Assembly: GCA_003599145.1 (NCBI GenBank)
Contig: QZIT01000006.1
Location: forward strand, 248,001-312,000
DNA: 64,000 bases
Reading direction: 5' to 3'
DNA from: Candidatus Woesearchaeota archaeon
GTDB lineage: Archaea; Nanobdellota; Nanobdellia; Woesearchaeales; UBA9642
Every line of letters begins with the position of its first letter. Position 1 is the stretch's first letter. Of this stretch, positions 26,781-37,086 are shown piece by piece. The position numbers were made by a program, and so were the translations under genes. The notes below the pieces were generated by a model. That model did no database searches. It had not been told where the DNA came from and was given only the letters and a program-made list of their open reading frames with translations.

Positions 26781-27668
26781 GTGACAATGCAAGAGCGAGA
26801 AACAAAAGATCTCTTAAATGAACTGGACAATATCAGGAAAGAGGTTAACGAATTACGGAAACAGTTGAATGAAGTAGATAGAGCTAAAGAGGATTCTTTT
26901 TCTAAGCAGCATGGTGTAAGAGAACAGATACACCAAAAGCTCAGGGAGATTAAAGAATTAAAAGTTAAACGAAATCAGTTTACTGAAAAAGTAAAAGAAA
27001 TGAAGCAACAGAGAGATATTTTCAATAAAGAAATAGGGCAGCAGCTTGCAGGATTGAAAGAAAAAAAAACTGAGCACAAAAGTTATTCTAGAGATGACGA
27101 TCCGAGAACGTTGCAGGCAAAAATAAAGCATTTGGAAGAGACTGTAGAAACATCTGCCATTTCTTTTGAGAAAGAAAAAAAATTGATGAAAGAGATAAAA
27201 GACTTAAAAAAGAAATATGCTGCGGTAAAAGAGGAATATGAAAAAGCGCATGCTCTTGCAGGCTTATCGGGAGAAATTCACAAAAAGAAAAAAACAGCTG
27301 ATGACCTTCACAGCCAGATACAAAACTTTGCAAATCAAAGCCAAGACTTTCATGAAAAGATACTGCAACTGTCAAAGGAAATTGACGATTTGAAAGTAAA
27401 CGAAGAAGAGTTTCACAAGAGATTCATCGAGCAGAAAGAGCAATTTGCCAGTGTCAGCAATGCCCTGCAGGCAAAGCTGGACGTGTTGAAAGGCATAAGG
27501 GATGAGCTTGACAAAAGAAACGTCAAAAGCAAAGAGCAGAAGCATCAGGAAGAGCAGCACTTGCTCAAGCAGAAGGACCTTGAAGTCAAGGAAAAATTAA
27601 AGTCAAAGAAAAAGCTCACTACAGAAGACTTGCTGGTTTTGCAAAGCCTTGATGACGGTTCTGAATGA
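26781..27668 (+). CDS. Archaeal coiled-coil protein (COG1340-like)
   Basis: 295-aa coiled coil. Confidence 0.7.
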   Translation: MTMQERETKDLLNELDNIRKEVNELRKQLNEVDRAKEDSFSKQHGVREQIHQKLREIKELKVKRNQFTEKVKEMKQQRDIFNKEIGQQLAGLKEKKTEHKSYSRDDDPRTLQAKIKHLEETVETSAISFEKEKKLMKEIKDLKKKYAAVKEEYEKAHALAGLSGEIHKKKKTADDLHSQIQNFANQSQDFHEKILQLSKEIDDLKVNEEEFHKRFIEQKEQFASVSNALQAKLDVLKGIRDELDKRNVKSKEQKHQEEQHLLKQKDLEVKEKLKSKKKLTTEDLLVLQSLDDGSE

Positions 27669-27757
27669 TTGCCATGGATGCCGCGCTGCATGACGGCCCT
27701 GCTGATTGCTGTAAAAATTCTCCAAAGCTTTTTAAAAGAAGCAATTTTTCTTAGTTC

Positions 27758-28510
27758 ATGCTTTACCTTATAGGGCTTGGTTTGAACGACTGGAAAGACA
27801 TTACCTTGAGAGGATACGAGGCCATGATGAAATGCGAGTATGTCTATCTGGATTTCTATACAGCTGTTCTGCAGAATAATTTAAGGGAAATAGAAGATGC
27901 CTTTAAAAAAAGCATCATCCCTGCAGATAGGGATTTGGTTGAAAAAAGAGCTGATGAAATATTAAAAAATGCAAAATTGAAAAACGTTGCATTTCTTGTT
28001 GTAGGAGATGTCTTTAGCGCAACAACGCATATCGACCTCTTTTTGAGAGCAAAGGAAAAAAACATCCCTGTCGAGGTTGTCCATAATGCTTCTATTATCA
28101 CGGCGATAGGAGACACTGGCTTGCAGGTTTATAATTTTGGCAAAACCGCCAGCATTCCGTTTCCTCATGAGAATTTTTATCCTGAAACGGCCTATGATGT
28201 TTTGAAGATGAATAAATCCATGGGCTTGCACACCTTGATGTTGCTTGATTTAAACCCCAAGCAGGGAAGTTTTATGGATATGAGAGAAGCGTTAGAAATT
28301 TTGCTTAATATCGAGCACAAAAGAAAAGAAAATGTTGTTTCCCCTGAAACCATGGCTCTCGGCTGTGCACGGTTAGGGGGAAATAAAAAAATAAAATATG
28401 CCAAAATAGTTGACCTTCTTATCGAGGACTTTGGAGAGCCCATGCACTGCCTTATTTTCCCGGGAAACTTGCATTTTCTAGAAGAGGAAATGCTGAAACA
28501 GTGGGAATAG
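27758..28510 (+). CDS. dphB: Diphthine synthase
   Basis: MLYLIGLGLNDWKDITLRGYEAMMKCEYVYLDFYT; VVGDVFSATTH. Confidence 0.95.
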   Translation: MLYLIGLGLNDWKDITLRGYEAMMKCEYVYLDFYTAVLQNNLREIEDAFKKSIIPADRDLVEKRADEILKNAKLKNVAFLVVGDVFSATTHIDLFLRAKEKNIPVEVVHNASIITAIGDTGLQVYNFGKTASIPFPHENFYPETAYDVLKMNKSMGLHTLMLLDLNPKQGSFMDMREALEILLNIEHKRKENVVSPETMALGCARLGGNKKIKYAKIVDLLIEDFGEPMHCLIFPGNLHFLEEEMLKQWE

Positions 28511-28512
28511 CA

Positions 28513-29562
28513 TTAAAAGAACAATTTAAAGAAGTTTAATATTCCCTGCTTCCAAGGAACCCTGTGTGATATTCCTGTTTTGTTTTGGTAGTATCTGTAG
28601 TTTTTCAAGTACCATTGGTAATTTCTTACTAATGCCTGCTTATTGGAATATTTTGGCTTGAATCCCAATGTTTTTTCTGCTTTTTCAATAGAAACAAATG
28701 AATCTTCAGGGGCAGTTTCATAAACCCATTTATATAAAGGCGAGAGCCTGAAAAATTCCAGAATGCGCAAAAAGAGTATAAGCGGCTTTGCTGGTGTTGT
28801 GACAATTCTTTTTCCAAATCCAGCGTATTTGAGCACTTCTCCAAAATCCTCTTTCATGGTTGTGTATTCCTTTGCGCCGATGTTAAACGTGTCATTAACC
28901 TTTTTTTTGTCTTTTGTTGCGCAGAGATAAATAGCATCGCATAAATCTTCAACATCGAGAAGCTGGTATTTGTTCTTTCCATTGCCTACAATGGGAACGC
29001 TTTTTCCGCTGCTAATCCAGTCGTAATATACTGCAAAAACACCTAGACGTTCAGGGCCTATGAATGATTTTGGTCTGAGGATGGGAACGCACATTCCTTT
29101 TTTTCTATAGTCTTCGCAAACTTTTTCTGCGATTATTTTTGCTTTTCCGTAAGGCCCGACTCCTATAAGCTTGTCTGTTTCATACAGCGGATGATGGTCT
29201 GGTATCCCATAGACTGCTGTTGAGGATACGTGAATAACCCTCTGTACGCTGTTTTCCAAGGCTGCCTGGAGGACATTTCTTGTTCCTGTAATGTCTGTTG
29301 AGTAAATTGCTTTTTTCTTATATAACGGTAATGCAGCTGCAGAATGAACAACAATATCGACATTTTTGCATGCAGCTTTCATTGCATGAAAATTTCGTAT
29401 GTCTGTTTTAATAATCGTTACTTTGCCAAGCATGTCCTCATAATCAAAGGGGGCAATATCAACGATAATGACTTTATGGCCTTTGTTTACTAAGTATCTG
29501 ACAAGATTGATTCCTAGAAAGCCTGCTCCTCCTGTGATAAGGTAGGTTTGTGGTTTTGCCAT
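28513..29562 (-). CDS. NAD-dependent epimerase/dehydratase
   Basis: YLITGGAGFLGINLVRYL; SSTAVYG...GPYGKAK (YxxxK). Confidence 0.9.
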   Translation of the reverse strand: MAKPQTYLITGGAGFLGINLVRYLVNKGHKVIIVDIAPFDYEDMLGKVTIIKTDIRNFHAMKAACKNVDIVVHSAAALPLYKKKAIYSTDITGTRNVLQAALENSVQRVIHVSSTAVYGIPDHHPLYETDKLIGVGPYGKAKIIAEKVCEDYRKKGMCVPILRPKSFIGPERLGVFAVYYDWISSGKSVPIVGNGKNKYQLLDVEDLCDAIYLCATKDKKKVNDTFNIGAKEYTTMKEDFGEVLKYAGFGKRIVTTPAKPLILFLRILEFFRLSPLYKWVYETAPEDSFVSIEKAEKTLGFKPKYSNKQALVRNYQWYLKNYRYYQNKTGISHRVPWKQGILNFFKLFF

Positions 29563-29679
29563 CTTCTGGGAGGATGTTGCAGTCTATTTAATACTTTTTC
29601 TTTTTGCTTGAGATGAACGCGCTTTTAGCCCTGCGCCTTTAACGAAACATTTATAAATCTATTTTTGGATAATGCTTTC

Positions 29680-30141
29680 ATGGAAGGAAAAAGAGGTATA
29701 TCTCCTTTAATTGCAACGCTGCTTTTGATTGCTTTTACCGTAGCTCTGGGAGTTATGATTATGAACTGGGGAAGAAATATTGTTGATGATTTTGGGGAGT
29801 GTGAGAGCGTTAAGCTTGTAGTCGATAGCGTTCCCAATAGCGTGTGCTATAACACGCAATCTCAAACGTTGGATTTTACTTTGTTGAACAACGGGAAAAC
29901 AGATGTTTCCAGCATTATCTTGCGTTCAACCAATTTTGCCTTGCAGGGCAATGATAGAAAATTAGAGTTTACGGTTGATGGTTCCAGCATAGCACAGGGA
30001 AGATTTTTGGTTAAGCAGCAGCCGTATCTTAAGCCAGAGCAGTTTAAGCTTGAATTCATACCAACTATTTTAGTGAATAACAAAGAAACCCTTTGCACTG
30101 AAAAGGCTATTGAAGTTGTTGCGATTCCTAATTGTGGCTGA
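29680..30141 (+). CDS. Archaeal type IV pilin-like protein
   Basis: MEGKRGISPLIATLLLIAFTVALG; promoter TAACGAAACATTTATAAA upstream. Confidence 0.75.
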   Translation: MEGKRGISPLIATLLLIAFTVALGVMIMNWGRNIVDDFGECESVKLVVDSVPNSVCYNTQSQTLDFTLLNNGKTDVSSIILRSTNFALQGNDRKLEFTVDGSSIAQGRFLVKQQPYLKPEQFKLEFIPTILVNNKETLCTEKAIEVVAIPNCG

Positions 30142-30185
30142 TTCTTTTAAATAAACTTTATAAACCAAAAAAAGTATCCTTGAGC

Positions 30186-30941
30186 ATGCAGGTAGAATTA
30201 GATGTGAATAAAACCATAGACCAGAATGCTTCTGTGTATTTTGAAAAGGCTAAAAAGCTCAAGAAGAAAATAGACGGCATTAAGAAAACCATTGCAGAGC
30301 ATGAACGGTTGCTGTTAAAAGAGCAGGAAAAGGAAGAAAAAAAAGCAATAATAAAAAAAACAAGACAGCAAAAGGAGTGGTATGAAAAATTCAGGTGGTT
30401 TTATTCCAGCGATGGCTTTTTTGTACTTGCAGGCAGGGATGCGACAACCAATGAAATTCTGATAAAAAAGCATACAGAAAAAAACGATATCGTATTCCAT
30501 GCAGATGCTCCTGGAAGCCCTTTTGTGATTATCAAGACAAGCGTTAAAGTTCCTCAAACTACCTTGCAGGAAGCTGCTGAATATTGCGTAAGCTTAAGCA
30601 ATGCCTGGAAAAGAGGGTTGTCTGCTGCAGAAGTTTATTGGATAACGCCTGAACAGGTAAGCAAGGAAGCAAAAAGTGGGGAGTATTTAAAAAAAGGAGC
30701 TTTCATGATTTATGGCAAAAGAAACTATATGATTCCTAAAATGAACCTTGCAATCTGCAACTATCAGGAAAAAATAAGTGTGTTTCCTGTCAGCGCAGCA
30801 AAAAAGCATACAGATAAGTATGTTTTGCTTGTGCAAGGCAATAAAAAGCTTAGTGAAATTGCAAAGAAAATACAGAAAAAAATTGGCGGAGAAATAGATG
30901 ATATTGTAAGGGCTTTGCCTCAGGGCGTTGATATTGCATAG
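30186..30941 (+). CDS. NFACT-R (DUF814) domain protein, lacking NFACT-N
   Basis: WYEKFRWFYSSDGFFVLAGRDATTNEILIKKH; VFHADAPGSPFVII. Confidence 0.88.
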   Translation: MQVELDVNKTIDQNASVYFEKAKKLKKKIDGIKKTIAEHERLLLKEQEKEEKKAIIKKTRQQKEWYEKFRWFYSSDGFFVLAGRDATTNEILIKKHTEKNDIVFHADAPGSPFVIIKTSVKVPQTTLQEAAEYCVSLSNAWKRGLSAAEVYWITPEQVSKEAKSGEYLKKGAFMIYGKRNYMIPKMNLAICNYQEKISVFPVSAAKKHTDKYVLLVQGNKKLSEIAKKIQKKIGGEIDDIVRALPQGVDIA

Positions 30942-30954
30942 TGAATTTTAAGAA

Positions 30955-31596
30955 TCAGTGAAATCGTGGAATTTTGCCCATAATTTCTGATACTGCAGCA
31001 CGGACATCTCCATGAACCTGATGCACTTCTTGAAATCCGTTCACAGGATAAATTAATTGTTTATCATAGGCTTCCAAAACAGAAAGGGTTTTTCTTTTGT
31101 ATTCAGCAAGCCTTCCTTTCAACTTATCAGCGGTATCATCTGCTCTTCCTTCTTCTTGAGCTCGTTTCAGTATTCTTGCGGTGAGAATCTCTTCAGGAGC
31201 AGTAAGGTCATCAATAGACTCATCAAAATCAGTTTTTAGATAGATAATTCCGTCAACGCGCGCATGTTGCTCTAGTGGCTCAACCTGCATGAGTGTTCTT
31301 GGTATGCCGTCCAGTAGCAAAACGTGTGTATCTGGCTTGATGAATCTTCTTTGTAAATTTCCTAGATACTCACCAAATGCCTGCATGGTTACGTCATCAG
31401 GAACAAGCCTTCCTTGAATGTTGATAAGTTCATGAACCAGTTTTCCAAGATCAGAATCGCTTTTTGCAATCTCCCTGAACATATTTCCTGTAGAAACGTG
31501 ATAAAGTTGTTTTAGGTAAGAAAGCATCTTTGCCTGGGTTCCTTTTCCTATGCCAGGGGGTCCAAATAGTAAGATTGCAGGGTAGAGCAAATCCAT
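30955..31596 (-). CDS. adk: Adenylate kinase
   Basis: LFGPPGIGKGTQAKML; DGIPRTLMQVEPLE. Confidence 0.93.
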   Translation of the reverse strand: MDLLYPAILLFGPPGIGKGTQAKMLSYLKQLYHVSTGNMFREIAKSDSDLGKLVHELINIQGRLVPDDVTMQAFGEYLGNLQRRFIKPDTHVLLLDGIPRTLMQVEPLEQHARVDGIIYLKTDFDESIDDLTAPEEILTARILKRAQEEGRADDTADKLKGRLAEYKRKTLSVLEAYDKQLIYPVNGFQEVHQVHGDVRAAVSEIMGKIPRFH

Positions 31597-31761
31597 TGCA
31601 GGAGGATTTTTCTGCGTTATATAAATTTTGCGTTATATGCTTGTATTATATGCTTTTGTCATATGCTTATTCTTAGTTTGATCATGATCTGATTTTTTAA
31701 TCTGTTTTTTTTCCAGAATATGCATAGCTTTAAATACCATTTCAAGCTTCATTTCTTTATG

Positions 31762-31995
31762 GAGAATAAGGAGTTGCACACGGTTAACATAGGCAAGAAC
31801 GGGCTGACTGAAGGCACAGTGAAAGAAATAATGTTTGCCCTTAAAATAAAAAAAACAATAAAAGTAAAATTTCTCAAGTCTTTCATTGCAGGAAAATCTC
31901 ACCAAGAAAAAAAGCAGTTGTTTCATGAATTGGCTGAAAGGACTGCTGGGAAAATAGAAAAGCAGGTTGGTTTTGTGCTTGTTCTGAAAAAGTGA
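31762..31995 (+). CDS. CRS1/YhbY-domain RNA-binding protein
   Basis: HTVNIGKNGLTEGTVKEIMFALK; start placed at in-frame Met (MENKEL). Confidence 0.8.
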   Translation, partial: ENKELHTVNIGKNGLTEGTVKEIMFALKIKKTIKVKFLKSFIAGKSHQEKKQLFHELAERTAGKIEKQVGFVLVLKK

Positions 31996-32070
31996 TGGTT
32001 AGGGCAAACCTGAAGTGAACTCTGTTTATAAAGTGAAATCTTTTTATATAATCTTACATTTCTTTTATCT

Positions 32071-32934
32071 ATGAAACACTCTATGAAAGCAGCAGAAGTG
32101 TATGCAAATTTGGAGAAGGACTTTATCAAGCCGGCATTGAGCGATGATTGGGCAGCCCACATGCAGGGAATCTCAGATTTCTTGAGTGACAACTTTAGAC
32201 AGCGCTCCATGGGTGTGGTGTGTGATTTTACAGACAGCATAAGCCACGTATACACCGCCGTCTTCCCCTCTGACCTCGTTATGCAGACAATACTTGATGA
32301 TGATGTCAAAAATGCGTTGCTCTTTGTGCATCATCCTGCTATCTGGGACATCAGAACGGCGCCTAAAGTATTTCAGCCTATGAATAGGCAGCTTTTAGAG
32401 CAATTTAGGGAAAGAAAGATCGCCATTTACAACCTTCATGTTCCGTTGGATGATTATGGGGAATATGCAACAAGTGTGACGTTAGCCAAAGCATTAGACA
32501 TAACGCCTGAACAGCCTTTCGGGCTTTACTTTGGAGCCTTAGCTGGAGTTTTTGGAAAAACAAAAATGAAAACTGTTGAAGAGCTAAGGAAAAAATTTGA
32601 AGAAGTCATAGGCCATAAAACTAGTCTTTATCAGTATGGCGCTCCTGAAATAGCAAATGAAAAAGTTGCGCTTATTGCCGGCGGTGGAAACGATGAGGAA
32701 ATGCTTGAGGAAGTTGTTCAGCAAGGCATAAATACCTTTGTTACAGGCATAACTGCCTTAAACGACCATTCAAGAAAAGCACATGACTATGCCAAAAAGC
32801 ATAAACTGAATATTTTAGGAGGAACGCACTATTCCACAGAAACTTTTGCATGCATTGCCATGGTTGATTATTTTAAAAAATTAGGACTTTCTGCAGAGTA
32901 TGTTGCTGATATTCCTGTCATGGAAGACTTGTAA
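32071..32934 (+). CDS. Nif3-like dinuclear metal center protein
   Basis: LFVHHPAIWDI; NLHVPLDDYGEYATS; GGTHYSTETFA. Confidence 0.9.
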   Translation: MKHSMKAAEVYANLEKDFIKPALSDDWAAHMQGISDFLSDNFRQRSMGVVCDFTDSISHVYTAVFPSDLVMQTILDDDVKNALLFVHHPAIWDIRTAPKVFQPMNRQLLEQFRERKIAIYNLHVPLDDYGEYATSVTLAKALDITPEQPFGLYFGALAGVFGKTKMKTVEELRKKFEEVIGHKTSLYQYGAPEIANEKVALIAGGGNDEEMLEEVVQQGINTFVTGITALNDHSRKAHDYAKKHKLNILGGTHYSTETFACIAMVDYFKKLGLSAEYVADIPVMEDL

Positions 32935-32974
32935 AAGCAAAACTTATTTAAATACCCTAATCTGAAAATGATTC

Positions 32975-34468
32975 ATGGTAGATTCTGCTATAAGGCTGAT
33001 GAAGAATGGCTTTATAAAAAAGGATTATAAAACTCTTTATCCTGCTTCATTTAATTGGTCTACTTTATCAAAGGAGCAGGCAGAAAAACATGCTGATGAG
33101 GAAATAGACGAAGAAGTTTTGCAGTCTTTTGCAGGAAAATTCATCAATCCCTTTGACAGAACAGGCTATCCAAAGCCTTCAAGAAGAATGCGCTTGATTA
33201 TGGAGAATTTCAACATGTCTGTTGAAGAGCCTTATTTCTGGGTTCTTGACCATTTGAGACAGGATCAGTCGTTTAGAACAGTGCATAAGATAACTGATGT
33301 GTTTTCAGGAAGCGAGAGCAGCTCTTTTTGGGGGCAAAATAGCCAAAGATTGGGCATACAGCAGGATAAGGTTACTCAGTATTTTGCAACAGTTGGAAAA
33401 ATGATAAAGGACTTGTTTCAGTTGGTGAGGGAGTTGAGGATTATTGATGAGCGTATGGAAATTTACACTATGGCTCCAAAAAGCAAAAGTGCAGATGTTA
33501 CATTAAAGGGCTTATATATTGATTTAGTTGAAGGAAGCACTGAAAAGCCAACGAGCGTTTATGGCATGTCACGCCAAGTAGGCTTTACCATTCTTCCTGA
33601 TTTATTTTTTAACACCCATATTTATGACCTTGAAAAGCTCGATCAGGTTATAGAGTCTATGAAGTTCAATCCAACAGTCAAGAATGTGCTGAAAAGAAAA
33701 TTATTTCAGTTTGTCAACTGGAAAGTTAAAACACAGGCAGAGTTAGAGAGCAGAAGGCTGTTCAATTTACGATATTTAAGGCAGCACTGGGGCATTATTA
33801 AAATGTATATGGGGTGGATAAAGCCCTATCTCAAGAATATTCAAAGATTAAGCACCAGCCTGAAACATACGGAAAGTCCTGATATTATTACAGCATTTGA
33901 AACTTCTGTTCTGGAAATTGAAATTCTCGCTGAAAGGCAGGCTGTTTCAGGGTATCATCCTTGCATTCTAGCAACGTTCAACTATACTACAAAACCTTCG
34001 ATGAGTTATCAACAGGATTACCAAAGAGGACCTATTCATGTTGGAAGAGTTGAAATAAACATGCGTGCGTATTCATGGACTTCTGAACAAATTGATAATT
34101 ATAAAAAAATGAAAAATGCAGAAGATATGGAGTTAATGGGCATTATTGATGGCAGTGTCCATGCAGCAATGGAAGCGCTTGGTGATGAGCTTAACAAATA
34201 TCTTGAGGAAGCTGGAGAAAAAATAGAAAAACCCATTCCTAAAGAAGAGCCAAAGAAAAAAGAAAATATGTTTTCAGGCGCTTTTGAACCTGGCGTTGCT
34301 GTTTTCAAAGGATTTGCAGAGATGTTTACTGCACTCATCCCTATTTCTATGCCAAAAAAGAAAGGTAAATCACCAGGCAATCCTTCTTCTGCTGCAAAAG
34401 AGGCAAGCGGGGCAATGTGGCAAACCTATAAAAACTTCAAAAAATCCCACAAGCTGTTAGCATGGTAG
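32975..34468 (+). CDS. Uncharacterized protein (497 aa)
   Basis: Long ORF, precedes coiled-coil gene with 7-bp overlap. Confidence 0.75.
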   Translation: MVDSAIRLMKNGFIKKDYKTLYPASFNWSTLSKEQAEKHADEEIDEEVLQSFAGKFINPFDRTGYPKPSRRMRLIMENFNMSVEEPYFWVLDHLRQDQSFRTVHKITDVFSGSESSSFWGQNSQRLGIQQDKVTQYFATVGKMIKDLFQLVRELRIIDERMEIYTMAPKSKSADVTLKGLYIDLVEGSTEKPTSVYGMSRQVGFTILPDLFFNTHIYDLEKLDQVIESMKFNPTVKNVLKRKLFQFVNWKVKTQAELESRRLFNLRYLRQHWGIIKMYMGWIKPYLKNIQRLSTSLKHTESPDIITAFETSVLEIEILAERQAVSGYHPCILATFNYTTKPSMSYQQDYQRGPIHVGRVEINMRAYSWTSEQIDNYKKMKNAEDMELMGIIDGSVHAAMEALGDELNKYLEEAGEKIEKPIPKEEPKKKENMFSGAFEPGVAVFKGFAEMFTALIPISMPKKKGKSPGNPSSAAKEASGAMWQTYKNFKKSHKLLAW

Positions 34469-35025
34469 TCAGTGCAAAAGACATAAAGGATTTATCTCCT
34501 GAGGAAAAAATTAAGCGATTAAGGCAGTTGGAGCACCATAGAAAAGAGGAGATTGAAGCTTTAGAAAAAACGAAAAAGCAGGAAATTGACGAAGCAGAAG
34601 AACTCATTAAGAAAACCATTGAGGACTTAACAGAAGAAGAGGAAAAGAACTTTAAAGAAGTTGAAACGGTAAGAAGACGTGTTCAGACTGAAAATCTGGA
34701 AGAAAGTGTCCAGCAAGAAAAAGTTGAAAAAACAAAGCAGGTTGCCTATGGAGCTGTTTTAGAGGAAATACGAGAAAATCCTGGGGATGTTTATAGGCTA
34801 GGCAAAGGAAGTATTGCACAGGAAGTTGAACATCTCAGGGAAAAGGCAGAAGCTGAAGGTTTAAACGATGAAGAAGTAAGGCATTTTAGAACCATTCAAT
34901 ACAGTCTAGCAAAAGTTCCTGAGAATACGTATATAAGAAATAAGGAAGTTTATAATAATCTTTCTGAAATAAGAGAAGGCATTGATTTTATCAATAAACA
35001 TATGAAGCAGATTTACAGTAAGTAA
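34462..35025 (+). CDS. Coiled-coil hypothetical protein
   Basis: 187-aa charged ORF. Confidence 0.7.
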   Translation: MVVSAKDIKDLSPEEKIKRLRQLEHHRKEEIEALEKTKKQEIDEAEELIKKTIEDLTEEEEKNFKEVETVRRRVQTENLEESVQQEKVEKTKQVAYGAVLEEIRENPGDVYRLGKGSIAQEVEHLREKAEAEGLNDEEVRHFRTIQYSLAKVPENTYIRNKEVYNNLSEIREGIDFINKHMKQIYSK

Positions 35026-35085
35026 TTCTTGGTACCTTGAGAGCGCTTCCACAAAATTTAAATACCGCAATGTCCTAAAATCATC

Positions 35086-37032
35086 ATGATTTTCAACAAT
35101 GGATATTACAATGCGCTTGACAGAGGCTATTATGGAAATCAGGAACCTGTAAATTTAGATGCTCCTAAGCCTGTGTATGAAATGACTTCTAAGCTAGGAC
35201 CTCAAGAATTAGGTACTACAACGCACCCTATGCAAAATACCCTGCAAAGCTTGGTTGCAAAAATACGTTCTGGAGCAGGAAAAATAGAGTTTTCTTTTAT
35301 TGGACAGGGAAAAACTAATTCCCAGCAACCAGGTCCAGAAGCTTTTGGAAGCAGAGAAAGGCAGGATATGAAAGATTTGGTAACCATCAATAAGATAAGA
35401 ACGAGTACGCACGCTTCTGTGCATGGTGGCGGTCTTGGAGGGCTGCATGGTGGCGAAGGAGCCGGTTTCAGAAGGGATGTGCAGCAAAATACGCTGAAAG
35501 AAATTGAAAAGGCGATTCATTTTGCGGCAGAAGCAACCAACGGAGGAGCTGTTGTTTTTCACACAGGAGAATGGCAAAGACCGTTAAGCGAGCTAAAAGA
35601 AAAAACAGGAGAGCAGTTATTTAAAAGCTATCAGAAAGAAGATGAAGATGCTACTGTTTATTTTGCAGATAATAGAACAGGAAGATTAGTCAGCGGGGTA
35701 AGCAAAGATCAAGATTTATATGAGCCGGAGTTTGAAACAAAAAAAGTGAATGGAGAAGAGTATTACGTTGATGTAAGAGGAAATTTAATTCCCAAAGACG
35801 CTCCTGTTGAAAGGCTTTTTGACAGGGTGCCAAAATGGGATGCTGAGCACACTAATTTTAAAATAAGAAAGAAAAAATGGGCTGATTTTGAAAAAGATGC
35901 TGAAGAGTGGAATAGAAACCATGCTGATGAAAAGCCAAAATCTCCTGGAGAAATGTTTTTGCTCACACGATTGCAGAATCAAATTCTGCAGGCAAAGGGA
36001 AATTCGCTTTATCATGCACAGAGGTACGAACATCATAAAGAAGTAAGAGATAGAGCTTTGGATGCCTTAAAGTTTTATGAAAATCTTGAAAGAGATATTC
36101 CTGAAGATGAAAAGTGGAAAATCATGAAGCAAAAAGGCTTTGCCGAGCTGATTCCTCCAAAATCAGTTATGCCAACAGAATATTTAAAAGAAATCATTAA
36201 AAGTGAAGAAGACTCTATGAGGCACGTTCACGAGGCTTCTTCTGCTGCAGATGCACAGGCAAAGGAAGTTGAAGAGTCTTTAAAATACATTAAACCCATT
36301 AAGGATGTTGGCTTGCCTAGAACGTATGAAACCATTGCAAGAGCCGCAATGACTGCCATGAAATATACAGAAAAAAATAAAGATAAATTGGACGAAGCTA
36401 TCTATGTTGCTCCTGAAAACTTTATGCCACAGCAATTTGGCAGTCATCCTGATGAAATACGAGAGATTATTAAGGGCTCAAGGCAGGAAATGGTAAAACG
36501 ATTGATGCACGAAGGCATGGACAAAACTTCTGCTGAAGAAAAGGCAAAAACGCATATTAAGGCAACTATTGATATTGGTCATTTTAATCTTTGGAGAAGC
36601 CATTTCGAGCCAAAAGACGGAGAAAGCATTGAAGATAGGGATAAAAGATTTAATACATGGGTTATCGAGCAAACAAGCAAACTGGCAAAAGAAGGCATTA
36701 TTGGTCATGTTCATTTGACTGATAATTTTGGCTATGATGATGAACATATAACTCCTGGGCAGGGCAATGCCCCTATCAAGGAATTTATTGCAGAAATGGA
36801 AAAAGCAGGCTTGAATGATTTTATTATAGAACCAGGAAGCTTTAATGGAGATACATCCATGCATGAAACCTGGAACATGTTAAACAGTTCTGTTTATCAA
36901 TTTGAACGTTTGCCAGGATTTTCAGGGTTCCACGAAAAGCATTTTGGCTATCACGCTCCTCCTAATTACATTGTTGGCGCCTATGCTCCAAGCAACGAAT
37001 GGAAGTTGTGGTCAGAAGTTCCTTTGGAGTAA
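35086..37032 (+). CDS. Large protein with xylose isomerase-like TIM barrel (AP endonuclease 2 superfamily-like)
   Basis: KATIDIGHFNLWR; IIGHVHLTDNFGYDDEHITPGQGNAPIKEFIAEME. Confidence 0.7.
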   Translation: MIFNNGYYNALDRGYYGNQEPVNLDAPKPVYEMTSKLGPQELGTTTHPMQNTLQSLVAKIRSGAGKIEFSFIGQGKTNSQQPGPEAFGSRERQDMKDLVTINKIRTSTHASVHGGGLGGLHGGEGAGFRRDVQQNTLKEIEKAIHFAAEATNGGAVVFHTGEWQRPLSELKEKTGEQLFKSYQKEDEDATVYFADNRTGRLVSGVSKDQDLYEPEFETKKVNGEEYYVDVRGNLIPKDAPVERLFDRVPKWDAEHTNFKIRKKKWADFEKDAEEWNRNHADEKPKSPGEMFLLTRLQNQILQAKGNSLYHAQRYEHHKEVRDRALDALKFYENLERDIPEDEKWKIMKQKGFAELIPPKSVMPTEYLKEIIKSEEDSMRHVHEASSAADAQAKEVEESLKYIKPIKDVGLPRTYETIARAAMTAMKYTEKNKDKLDEAIYVAPENFMPQQFGSHPDEIREIIKGSRQEMVKRLMHEGMDKTSAEEKAKTHIKATIDIGHFNLWRSHFEPKDGESIEDRDKRFNTWVIEQTSKLAKEGIIGHVHLTDNFGYDDEHITPGQGNAPIKEFIAEMEKAGLNDFIIEPGSFNGDTSMHETWNMLNSSVYQFERLPGFSGFHEKHFGYHAPPNYIVGAYAPSNEWKLWSEVPLE

Positions 37033-37086
37033 CGAGCGATACGTTGGAACTGCGTTTTCAATCTCTTTTTAATCTCCGATGAAACA

